Source: Bacillota bacterium
Lineage (GTDB): Bacteria; Bacillota; Clostridia; Acetivibrionales; DSM-1351
NCBI GenBank assembly: GCA_023439045.1
Contig: JAEXOY010000030.1
Span: 1-64,000, forward strand
Direction of reading: 5' to 3'
DNA: 64,000 bases
In this document: positions 36,178-44,199 of the stretch, in pieces
How the letters are laid out: every line of letters begins with the position of its first letter
Position numbering within the stretch: the first letter of the stretch is position 1
The notes under the pieces: model-generated
Told to the model about the DNA's origin: nothing
What the model saw: only the letters and a program-made list of their open reading frames with translations
Databases searched by the model: none
Translations under genes and position numbers: made by a program

Positions 36178-36765
36178 ATGATTCAAACTAGTGATAATAT
36201 TATTGCAATTGGTGCATCAACAGGTGGTACTCAAGCGATACATAGTATCATAAGAAATCTACCCGCAACTTATCCTGGTATTGTGGTGGTACAACATATG
36301 CCACCAGGTTTCACCAAAATGTATGCTGAAAGGCTGAACAATACTTGCCAAATGAGTGTAAAGGAAGCTGAGGATGGTGATATAGTAATGGTTGGACAAG
36401 TCCTTATCGCAGCTGGTAACAAACACATGGAACTCAGAAAAAATAATGGCAGATACTACGTAAAGTGCTATAGCGGTCCAAAAGTAAGTGGACATTGTCC
36501 TTCAGTAGATGTTCTTTTTGAATCGGTTGCTGAGAATGCAGCAAACAAGGCAGTGGGAGTTATATTGACGGGAATGGGTAGCGATGGTGCAAAAGGTTTA
36601 TTATCTATGAGAAAGGCAGGGGCCTTTACTATAGGGCAAGATGAAAAAAGTTGTGTAGTCTACGGCATGCCAATGGTAGCAAACAATATTGGAGCAGTAA
36701 TAAAACAGGCAGCACTGCTGGAAATTCCACAGTTATTGAATGATTATCTAGCTTTAAATAAGTAA
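36178..36765 (+). CDS. CheB-type methylesterase domain protein without receiver
   Basis: A 195-residue CheB catalytic domain (protein-glutamate methylesterase/glutaminase). The Ser-His-Asp triad is visible: GASTGGTQAI, VVQHMPPGFT and LTGMGSDGAKG. The N-terminal receiver and linker of classical CheB (about 150 residues) are missing, so phosphorylation control is lost or supplied in trans. The open frame extends 32 codons upstream into the CheA-like gene, but ATG 36178 after AGAAGGG is the natural start. No cheR is seen in the window. Confidence 0.9.
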   Translation: MIQTSDNIIAIGASTGGTQAIHSIIRNLPATYPGIVVVQHMPPGFTKMYAERLNNTCQMSVKEAEDGDIVMVGQVLIAAGNKHMELRKNNGRYYVKCYSGPKVSGHCPSVDVLFESVAENAANKAVGVILTGMGSDGAKGLLSMRKAGAFTIGQDEKSCVVYGMPMVANNIGAVIKQAALLEIPQLLNDYLALNK

Positions 36766-36816
36766 ATTTGTGTTTTAAGGTACCAATTATAATGATTGGT
36801 AGACAAGGAGGTTTTT

Positions 36817-37200
36817 ATGAGAGTGCTGATAGCTGAAGACGATTTTGCTGGAAGGAAGTTATTACAGAAATTTTTATCGCAGTATGGTCAGTGTGAAATA
36901 GCTGTTGACGGTGTAGAAGCGCTAGATTTATTTATGGCATCAATAGTAGATAAGAAGCCATTTGATTTAATCTGTCTAGATGTTATGATGCCCAAATTAG
37001 ATGGCATTACATTACTCAAAATGTTTCGTAATCTCGAGAAGGAAAAGGAGTGTAAGGCCTCAAAGATAATAATGATTACTGCTTTAAATGACAGGGATAC
37101 AGTAACTCAATCATACGAGAATGGTTGCCAAGCATTTGCATGGAAACCCATTGACCTGGAAAAGTTTAGACAAGTGCTAGAAAAGTTAAGTTTAATTTAA
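36817..37200 (+). CDS. Response regulator, receiver domain only
   Basis: A 127-residue receiver: EDD at the N-terminus, phospho-acceptor Asp in LICLDVMMPKLDG, Thr in MITALND and Lys in AWKPID. ATG 36817 follows AAGGAGG; the upstream extension to 36796 is unlikely. It lies 16 bases before the histidine kinase gene and is probably its partner. Confidence 0.9.
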   Translation: MRVLIAEDDFAGRKLLQKFLSQYGQCEIAVDGVEALDLFMASIVDKKPFDLICLDVMMPKLDGITLLKMFRNLEKEKECKASKIIMITALNDRDTVTQSYENGCQAFAWKPIDLEKFRQVLEKLSLI

Positions 37201-37215
37201 GAACATGGTGATAAA

Positions 37216-38139
37216 ATGAATTCTATACAAAAGCTACTTAAGGTTCAGACTATAATTACAATTATATACTTTTTGATTATTGCTATATATGGAGTGTTAA
37301 CCTTTATAGTTGAAGATCATACTGCACAACTAGCTGCCACTATTTCTTTTATTGTGATTAGTATGTGCTATCTAGTCTATATAATAAATGAAGTATTAAA
37401 GAACAGTTCTGAGCTAGCAAACAACAATAAAGAGATGGCAATAAGCTGTCATGAGATTAATAACCTCCTAAGTGGGGTTATTGGAATGTCGAACCTGTTG
37501 GAAATAACAGAACTTGACAGTGAGCAAAAGGAATATGTAGATATATTGAAGGTATACTCATCAAATTTGAGGACCCTTTTAAATGATATAATGCTATTTT
37601 CGAGTATGGGTTTCAAGAAGATGATACTTGAGAAGCAGTATATCAGTGTATCGCTTTTAGTCAAGCAAGTGTGCATGCCTTATTATACTGAAGCAGCTCT
37701 AAAAAAGATCTCCTTTAGTGTAAATATATCGGACGAGCTGGACAATTATATGATTTGCACAGATAGTGTAAGGCTGAGTCAGGTATTACATAATTTCCTC
37801 AAAAATGCTTTTAAGTTTACCTCAAAAGGAGGAGTAACATTTAATGCAGTAGTGGATAAGCAAGGTGATGATTTATGCATGCATTTTGATGTTATTGATT
37901 CAGGGATTGGTATTTCAAAACAGAACACAGCACAGATATTTCAGTATTTTATGCAGACTGAGACAACAAAGCAAAGTAGGTACGGTGGAGTGGGCATTGG
38001 ACTTGCTATAAGTAAAAACATTGTTGAGTTAATGGGTGGAAAGATAGTTTTAGAAACAGAAGAGGGAAAGGGCAGTAAATTTACGGTAATAATTCCATGT
38101 AAATATACTGCAGCTACTCAAATGGCTAAACAGAAGTAA
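37216..38139 (+). CDS. Membrane histidine kinase, short form
   Basis: A 307-residue kinase with two membrane helices (about 12-32 and 38-58) and almost no extracytoplasmic loop. The HisKA-like segment carries H79 in SCHEINNLLSGVIGM, and the HATPase (about 175-300) has FLKNAFKFTSKGG, DSGIGI and GVGIGLAISKN. The minimal loop implies sensing within the membrane or from the cytoplasm. Follows the response regulator. Confidence 0.87.
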   Translation: MNSIQKLLKVQTIITIIYFLIIAIYGVLTFIVEDHTAQLAATISFIVISMCYLVYIINEVLKNSSELANNNKEMAISCHEINNLLSGVIGMSNLLEITELDSEQKEYVDILKVYSSNLRTLLNDIMLFSSMGFKKMILEKQYISVSLLVKQVCMPYYTEAALKKISFSVNISDELDNYMICTDSVRLSQVLHNFLKNAFKFTSKGGVTFNAVVDKQGDDLCMHFDVIDSGIGISKQNTAQIFQYFMQTETTKQSRYGGVGIGLAISKNIVELMGGKIVLETEEGKGSKFTVIIPCKYTAATQMAKQK

Positions 38140-38251
38140 CATTTTTTTGCAAAATGGTATATATTACATGTTAAAGCTTCAATAGGACTTTGATAATAAT
38201 AATTTCTATGCTATTATAATGCTATATTAATATTTGTTGGAGGTGCTAAAT

Positions 38252-38710
38252 GTGTCAGATATTCAAATTGTAATTTTTCTATTGAATAATGAGCTTTGTG
38301 CAGTAGAAGCAGGTTGCGTACATAAAATTGAGAAGTACACGGCATTGACACCTATACCAGAAATGCCGAGTTATATAGATGGAGTTTTTGATTTAAGAGG
38401 AAGTGTTGTGCCCGTTATTAATTTAAATAGAAGATTTGGGCTTGGTGATACCGAGATTACAAAAAAGACCAAGATTATTGTAATTAATAATGAGTCAACT
38501 CTAATGGGTTTTGCTGTGAATAATGTTATTGAGATTATAAACATAGATTCTACACAGGTTGACAGGTCAGAATCTATTCTTAATATCAACAGTAAGCATT
38601 ATATTAAGGGTGTTGGCAAAAAGGACGGAAAGCTATTTTCCATTATTGATTTAAATGCGGTATTAAACAAAGATGAGTTTTCCTTCATTACAGAATCTAT
38701 TAGCAAATAA
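38252..38710 (+). CDS. cheW: CheW-like adaptor protein
   Basis: A 152-residue CheW: IVIFLLNNELCAVEAG, IPEMPSYIDGVFDLRGSVVPVINL and GVGKKDGKLFSIIDLN are the family landmarks. CheW couples MCP receptors to the P5 domain of CheA. The kinase in this cluster lacks P5, so CheW must serve another CheA or a different interface. GTG 38252 is preferred because GGAGG ends eight bases before it; the frame is open from 38234. Confidence 0.9.
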   Translation: MSDIQIVIFLLNNELCAVEAGCVHKIEKYTALTPIPEMPSYIDGVFDLRGSVVPVINLNRRFGLGDTEITKKTKIIVINNESTLMGFAVNNVIEIINIDSTQVDRSESILNINSKHYIKGVGKKDGKLFSIIDLNAVLNKDEFSFITESISK

Positions 38711-38726
38711 TATCAGTTCTATTGAG

Positions 38727-38770
38727 AGAACTTCAAGGTTTAGGTTTATCCTAGCTTTGAGGTTCTTTTG
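38727..38770 (+). terminator. Terminator of the signalling cluster
   Basis: AGAACTTCAAGGTTTAGG pairs with CCTAGCTTTGAGGTTCT, followed by TTTGTTTTG, 16 bases after the cheW stop. Confidence 0.8.
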
Positions 38771-38860
38771 TTTTGTATAATACTAGATAATATGCAAACT
38801 ATATTCTTATTGACTATTTTCTGATGACAGCAAAATATTAGGTTTCACGTAGGGAGATTC

Positions 38861-39565
38861 ATGATTGAGGTATCGGGTGTAACAAAAAAATATGGAAGGG
38901 TTTATGCTCTTCAGCATGTATCATTAAGTGTAAAGAATAGTGGAATAACCTGCTTACTGGGAATAAATGGAGTGGGAAAATCCACCATGTTAAAAGCGAT
39001 TGCAGGGTTACTGCCGATTGATGACGGATTAATCCTGATAGACGGAATGAAAATTAATAGTTATACCTATAACAACCTAGCTTTTGTACCAGACAGGTGT
39101 GCATTCTATCCCAACATGTCAATTGAAGACATTTTTTATATGATGAAAATCTTCTATAAATACTGGGATAAAGAAAAAGCTAGAAATATGCTGGAGTACT
39201 TTAAACTTAATATTAAATCAAGAGTTTCTGAATTATCAAAAGGCAATCTTGCAAGATTAAAGCTGGTGGTTGGATTTTCACAGGGCGCACAATATCTGCT
39301 TTTGGACGAGCCATTTTTAGGGATAGACATATTTAGCAGGGAAGATTTTATGAAGGCCCTGAAGACAGATTTTATTGAGCGAGGGCAGACAGTTCTACTT
39401 ACAACACATGAGATAGCCGAAATAGAGGATCTTGCAGATTATGTAATTCTACTTGATAGGGGAACTGTTGTACAGAATTTTGATGTTCATGCTACTAGTA
39501 ATAATGGAAGGTCTATATTAGAAATAATGAGGCAGGTATACAAAAATGAAGGAGAAAAGCAGTAA
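38861..39565 (+). CDS. ABC transporter ATP-binding protein
   Basis: A 234-residue ABC ATPase of the ABC-2/drug-exporter type. Walker A is GINGVGKST (about 36-44), the signature is ELSKGN (variant of LSGGQ), Walker B is YLLLDEPF and the switch histidine is in LLTTHEIAE. It energises export or regulation together with the permease that overlaps its 3' end by 20 bases. Confidence 0.92.
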   Translation: MIEVSGVTKKYGRVYALQHVSLSVKNSGITCLLGINGVGKSTMLKAIAGLLPIDDGLILIDGMKINSYTYNNLAFVPDRCAFYPNMSIEDIFYMMKIFYKYWDKEKARNMLEYFKLNIKSRVSELSKGNLARLKLVVGFSQGAQYLLLDEPFLGIDIFSREDFMKALKTDFIERGQTVLLTTHEIAEIEDLADYVILLDRGTVVQNFDVHATSNNGRSILEIMRQVYKNEGEKQ

Positions 39566-40379
39566 GCTGTTTTTTTTACTAGCTATTGAGTTTAACAGAA
39601 TAATGGTAGCTTTACTTCCTATGATATTACTATATACTGTGATACAACTTATTTCGTGCTTTTATAAAGTAAATGAAATAAATAGATCCATTGAAGAAAT
39701 TGCAAATACAGAAATGAAAACTATAGAAAGTGTTATAGACGCTAGGAAGGGCACCTTCGGAATGTCAAATGTAGTGGAAGGCAATACGGTGTTAAGCATT
39801 GGTGTTATTATGCTGCTGGCAGGACTTGTGTTTTACTGTTTGGCAAGCTGGTACATTGAATGGTTCTCAAGAAATAAAACTATTTATACCTTACTGCTCC
39901 TACCCTACAGTAGAATAAAGATATATTTAATAAAGGCAATATCGATATTAATATCATTTGGGGTTATTGTATCTGTATTTATTATCAATATCCTTATAAA
40001 TTTTTTTATTCTTAAAAGTTTTCTGTACCATGGATTACTACAGCAAAGTGCTCTTATTTCTGAGTTAAGAGGGAGTAGCATTATTGCTACCATTGCCCCA
40101 ACACAGAGTATAAATATTATAGTATATGTATTTTGTCTATGCGCTTTTATTGGCGTGTTATTTGGAATTCCTTTACTGGAAAGGGGATTTGGCTGGTTGG
40201 GTGCAATCATCGCAGTATTGCAGCTAATAATTTTCCTATATGTTTTTATTTGGTTAAGTGCTACTTCGTGGCTGTTTACCTCAGAGACATTAGCTTTACA
40301 AATATTGTGGTGTGCATTATTTATTATAATTTCAGTATTTTCGGCTAGGTTGTTGCTAAATCGCAAAGTTGCTGCTTAA
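39546..40379 (+). CDS. ABC-2 type membrane permease
   Basis: A 277-residue membrane protein with six predicted helices (first at about 13-33, last at about 255-272) and a 45-residue extracytoplasmic loop after the first helix. It is the membrane partner of the overlapping ATPase gene. The transported substrate cannot be told from sequence. Confidence 0.8.
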   Translation: MKEKSSKLFFLLAIEFNRIMVALLPMILLYTVIQLISCFYKVNEINRSIEEIANTEMKTIESVIDARKGTFGMSNVVEGNTVLSIGVIMLLAGLVFYCLASWYIEWFSRNKTIYTLLLLPYSRIKIYLIKAISILISFGVIVSVFIINILINFFILKSFLYHGLLQQSALISELRGSSIIATIAPTQSINIIVYVFCLCAFIGVLFGIPLLERGFGWLGAIIAVLQLIIFLYVFIWLSATSWLFTSETLALQILWCALFIIISVFSARLLLNRKVAA

Positions 40380-40391
40380 GGGAGGCTAGGC

Positions 40392-41606
40392 ATGAGCAAG
40401 AAAAGGGCATTTTTCAATTTTGGAGTACTTGGATTATCAGCAATAATCATTATAGTTTACGTAATTTCAGTGAATGCTCATACTTTTAATTTACAATATA
40501 GTTTAAATACTATTTTTGGAGATGTAGACGAGATCAGTGATGTAGTTTTTAGAGGAATAAGGGTAAACTCAACCAATGATATTAGAGAGGTATTAATACA
40601 CGGCAGTAAGACTTCTGTCGAAAGAGTAACCAAATATGATGCAAAGCGTGAAGCGAGTGAGGTTGTTCTCAAGAATAAAGAGGTTTTCAGGGGAAGAACA
40701 AATTATAACAATGTTTATCAGACAGAAAAGTACTTATTATATTTTGATGAACAGAATCAAGGTGCGCAGATTCAGGATCTGATAGTAAAAAACAGGGAGT
40801 CAGCAATCTCGGTTGTTATAAAAATTACTCCTCCAATGGTTGAAAACCTTGTAAATACGGTTTTTGGGGGCATAACAGTCCATAACGATAATGCTATTCT
40901 CTTAATGGTGGGTAAGACTATGACCAACCAAGATAGTATGCCTACTGATACAGTTTTGGCGGTATATTTTGTGAGCCTTGACAAAGGTATAGTATATGAC
41001 AGACAACTGTTCAATCTATTGACCAACAATGAAGGAATAGGCTTTAAGCTGCCATTTAGCAATAGATATAGCAGTGTAAAAAATACTGGTATTGTTGCAG
41101 TACCTTTATATCCCTTTATATATTCTGAAGATGAAAATATACTTTCAAAAGGTTTTAACGGAGTCAAGCAGAAGCTTTTTATGTATAATTACTTCGATAA
41201 GGAATTCTATGACTTGGATTTACCAGATTTTGTAGTCGTTGACGACTCTACATTTGTAATTAATAATTTGGACGGGTCACATATAAGCTATATTATAACA
41301 GGACAAGAACTGAATAGTATTAATCAAGAAACAGGACAAATAGAAAATACAACCGTTTTAGAGAGAGCCTCGAAGTCAGAGGTCTATTTTAACTTTATTG
41401 ACAAGGCACTGATAAAGGGTAACAAAATATATATGGTTCAACACGCTAGAAATGATAATGGCTTTGAAATAAGGATTTCTGCAAACGATATTTATACAGG
41501 AACGCTTTTGTTTGAAGGCAGTTTAAATTCCAATGATGCTACCGCCGATATATGGTTTCAGCAGTCAAAAGAGCTTAAAAACCTGCGTATTGAAGAAGTT
41601 GGTTAA
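40392..41606 (+). CDS. Exported membrane-anchored protein of unknown function
   Basis: A 404-residue protein with one N-terminal membrane helix (about 10-28) and a large extracytoplasmic region. I do not recognise a family. The region is beta-rich with regularly spaced turns (KYLLYFDEQNQG, LLMVGKTMTNQD, FVVVDDSTFVINNLDG, NKIYMVQHARND), compatible with a propeller-like fold. Twelve bases after the permease gene with GGGAGGCTAGGC before the ATG, so it is the third gene of the ABC operon and probably an accessory sensor or substrate-binding component. Confidence 0.6.
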   Translation: MSKKRAFFNFGVLGLSAIIIIVYVISVNAHTFNLQYSLNTIFGDVDEISDVVFRGIRVNSTNDIREVLIHGSKTSVERVTKYDAKREASEVVLKNKEVFRGRTNYNNVYQTEKYLLYFDEQNQGAQIQDLIVKNRESAISVVIKITPPMVENLVNTVFGGITVHNDNAILLMVGKTMTNQDSMPTDTVLAVYFVSLDKGIVYDRQLFNLLTNNEGIGFKLPFSNRYSSVKNTGIVAVPLYPFIYSEDENILSKGFNGVKQKLFMYNYFDKEFYDLDLPDFVVVDDSTFVINNLDGSHISYIITGQELNSINQETGQIENTTVLERASKSEVYFNFIDKALIKGNKIYMVQHARNDNGFEIRISANDIYTGTLLFEGSLNSNDATADIWFQQSKELKNLRIEEVG

Positions 41607-41675
41607 TTAAAGAAGTTGGTTAATTTAAGGATTTAGTTAATCAAGGGAATTGGCTAATTAGGAAGTTAGTTAAAT
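41592..41675. repeat. 17-base tandem repeat including the upstream gene's stop codon
   Basis: Five consecutive copies of a TTGAAGAAGTTGGTTAA-like 17-base unit. The first copy lies in the final codons and stop of the ABC-operon protein. Every copy ends in TTAA or CTAA, so successive copies put stops in different frames. Confidence 0.85.
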
Positions 41676-41694
41676 GAATATATTATAAAATAAA

Positions 41695-41719
41695 TAGAGG
41701 CTGCAAAAGCAGCCTCTAT
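41695..41719. terminator. Bidirectional hairpin between convergent genes
   Basis: TAGAGGCTGC and GCAGCCTCTA form a perfect 10-bp stem with an AAAA/TTTT loop. Only a weak T-tract follows on either strand. It serves the ABC operon and the convergent acyl-CoA synthetase. Confidence 0.7.
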
Positions 41720-41735
41720 ACATTTGGAATTAATA

Positions 41736-43391
41736 TTATTTCTTATCAGTCTCACGTATTTCTACTCTTCTTATCTTACCGCTAATAGTCTTTGGAAGCT
41801 CAGAAACAAATTCTATTATTCTTGGGTATTTATATGGTGCGGTAACATTTTTAACATGCTCCTGTAATTCCTTGACCAAATTATCGCTTGCCACATAGTT
41901 TTTCGCCAATACAACAGTTGCCTTTACTATTTGTCCTCTAATTTCATCGGGAACTGCGGTAATAGCACATTCAAGTACTGCTGGGTGCTCTAATAATGCA
42001 CTTTCAACCTCGAAAGGCCCAATTCTGTACCCCGAACTTTTGATTACATCATCGGCTCTACCTACAAACCAATAATAGCCGTCCTCATCCCTCCAAGCTA
42101 TATCCCCTGTGTAATAAATATCATCATGCCAAACCTTTTTGGTGAGAGCTTCATCTCTATAGTAGCCATTGAACATTCCAATTGGCTTTCTCTTGTCTAG
42201 TCTGACAACAATTTGACCTTCTTCACCATCCTGACAGGAGTTTCCTTCATCGTCCAAAAGATCAATGTCATATCCTGGTGAAGGCATGCCCATTGAACCT
42301 GGCTTTGGCTCCAACCAAGGGTAGGTTCCTAATGTAACGGTAAGCTCGGTCTGTCCAAAACCCTCCATTAGCTTTAGGCCAGTTGCCTTGTAGAATTGAG
42401 TATATACTTCTGGATTGAGGGGTTCGCCTGCTACAGCACAGTACTTAAGTTTACTTAAGTCGTACTTTGTGAGATCTTCCTTTATAAAGAATCTGTATAT
42501 TGTTGGGGGAGCACAGAAGGATGTAACTCCGTATTTTGATATTACCTCCAACATGTCCTTGGGTATAAATTTGTTTAGATCATAAACAAAGACCGCGCAG
42601 CCAGCGAGCCACTGTCCATATATTTTGCCCCAAACTGCCTTCGCCCAACCAGTATCAGCAACCGTAAGGTGTAGCCCATTTTCTTCTACATTTTGCCAGT
42701 ATTTTGCTGTTAAGATATGTCCTAGCGGGTAAGTGTAGTCGTGTTGAACCATTTTAGGCATCCCTGTAGTGCCTGATGTAAAGTATAAAAGCATTATGTC
42801 TTCGTTTTGGGAAGCAGCATCTCCCGAAGGTCTCTCAAAATCAGGGGAGCTCTGGTCAATGCCTTTTACAAAGTCCAGCCAGCCTTCCTTCTCACCACCC
42901 ACTAGTGCCTTGAACTTCAAGGAAGGGGAGCTTTCTTCCGCAGCTTCGATATGCTCAATAACCTCTGGTTCAGCTACGCAAACAATCATCTTTATATCAG
43001 CAGCATTATTTCTATATATTATATCCTTCTTTGTAAGCAGGTGAGTAGCTGGAATGGTAATTGCACCAAGCTTATGCAGAGCCAAAATACAGAACCAGAA
43101 TTCATATCTTCTCTTGAGGATAAGCATAACAGGATCACCACGCTTTATGCCAATGGACTTAAAGTAGTTCGCGGTTTTATCACTGTATTCTTTGAGCTGA
43201 GAAAATGTGAAAGTTGCTTCTGCTCCGTTCTCATCACACCAAACCAGTGCTGTTTTATTGGGTTCATTTTTTGCGTATTCATCTACAACATCGTATGCAA
43301 AATTAAAATTTTCAGGAATATTAATTTTAAAGTTTTCAACAAAGTCTTGGTAAGTTGTGTAGTCTACTTTTGATAAGTATTTTTCTAGCAT
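41736..43391 (-). CDS. AMP-forming acyl-CoA synthetase (acetyl/medium-chain type)
   Basis: A 551-residue adenylate-forming enzyme that activates a carboxylic acid to acyl-CoA via acyl-AMP. It has the P-loop YFTSGTTGMPKM (about 215-226), EGFGQTE, YTGDIAWRDEDGYYWFVGR and the catalytic lysine region KTISGKIRR. Closest in style to ADP-independent acetyl/medium-chain acyl-CoA ligases (MACS). ATG 43391 is preferred because GGAGGTCACA lies just upstream and overlaps the earlier ATG 43403. It is 18 bases after the XRE-cupin regulator gene. Confidence 0.9.
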   Translation of the reverse strand: MLEKYLSKVDYTTYQDFVENFKINIPENFNFAYDVVDEYAKNEPNKTALVWCDENGAEATFTFSQLKEYSDKTANYFKSIGIKRGDPVMLILKRRYEFWFCILALHKLGAITIPATHLLTKKDIIYRNNAADIKMIVCVAEPEVIEHIEAAEESSPSLKFKALVGGEKEGWLDFVKGIDQSSPDFERPSGDAASQNEDIMLLYFTSGTTGMPKMVQHDYTYPLGHILTAKYWQNVEENGLHLTVADTGWAKAVWGKIYGQWLAGCAVFVYDLNKFIPKDMLEVISKYGVTSFCAPPTIYRFFIKEDLTKYDLSKLKYCAVAGEPLNPEVYTQFYKATGLKLMEGFGQTELTVTLGTYPWLEPKPGSMGMPSPGYDIDLLDDEGNSCQDGEEGQIVVRLDKRKPIGMFNGYYRDEALTKKVWHDDIYYTGDIAWRDEDGYYWFVGRADDVIKSSGYRIGPFEVESALLEHPAVLECAITAVPDEIRGQIVKATVVLAKNYVASDNLVKELQEHVKNVTAPYKYPRIIEFVSELPKTISGKIRRVEIRETDKK

Positions 43392-43409
43392 TGTGACCTC
43401 CATATAAAC

Positions 43410-43964
43410 CTAAAAAATTATTGCAAGGAATCTTGCTTGTTTGCCGTTCATTGCCTTCATACCGTGAGATGCAGAGGAGTCAAAATAAATAGAGTCTCCT
43501 TCTTCCATAATAATCTCATGTCCGTTAATAATAATCTTTAGAGTTCCTTCTAATACATAATTGAACTCTTGCCCTTTATGACTGTTGTGGTGTACAGGCT
43601 CAGTCTCACTCTCAGGTGGAACAGTTACTATAAAAGGCTCAGCTTTTTTACCAATAAAATTATAAGCTAAGCTTTGATATTTATATGCCTCTCGTCTTTC
43701 GACGCTAACACCTGCACCACGTCTGACCAACTGATAGGTATGCAGTTTAGGTGCATCACCTGTAAGAATTGCAGATAATTCAACATTAAATTTGTTTGCT
43801 ATCAAGTAGAGGAAGCTTACTGGAATATCTGTATTTCCGCCCTCATACTTAGTGTAGGTCTCAACATCGATATTTAACTGATTTGCAAGGTTCTCAACAG
43901 TTAATCCTGCAATTTCTCTCAAATCGCGTATTCTAGATGCAATCATTTTAATCTGATCGGACAT
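43410..43964 (-). CDS. XRE-family regulator with C-terminal cupin
   Basis: A 184-residue protein: HTH_3 domain (about 8-65; IRDLREIAGLTVENLANQL) and a cupin_2 sensor domain (about 105-180; HKGQEFNYVLEGTLKIIINGHE). Such regulators often control the adjacent metabolic gene through a small ligand bound in the cupin. Here that gene is the acyl-CoA synthetase in the same operon. AGGAGGCGTGATTAT precedes the ATG. Confidence 0.9.
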   Translation of the reverse strand: MSDQIKMIASRIRDLREIAGLTVENLANQLNIDVETYTKYEGGNTDIPVSFLYLIANKFNVELSAILTGDAPKLHTYQLVRRGAGVSVERREAYKYQSLAYNFIGKKAEPFIVTVPPESETEPVHHNSHKGQEFNYVLEGTLKIIINGHEIIMEEGDSIYFDSSASHGMKAMNGKQARFLAIIF

Positions 43965-44199
43965 ATAATCACGCCTCCTATATTATGTTTAGATATTAAT
44001 ACATTAGTTAAATATAACACTATTATTCTATAATGAAACTAGCGCCAATACAAACATGATTCCTGCCTATTTTTTTGTAAATAAAATTAATGATTTCTGC
44101 TCATTTATAATTCTAAAATACTATAGAAAAAACTTTTTTTATGTGATAGTATAAAAATGAAAGTTTGTGTAATTATTTTAAAAATTTGGAGGGAATTCA

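Noticed and set aside
39905..40366. Minus-strand open frame of 153 codons
   Set aside because: Antisense to the ABC permease gene, whose membrane-helix pattern and operon context are convincing.
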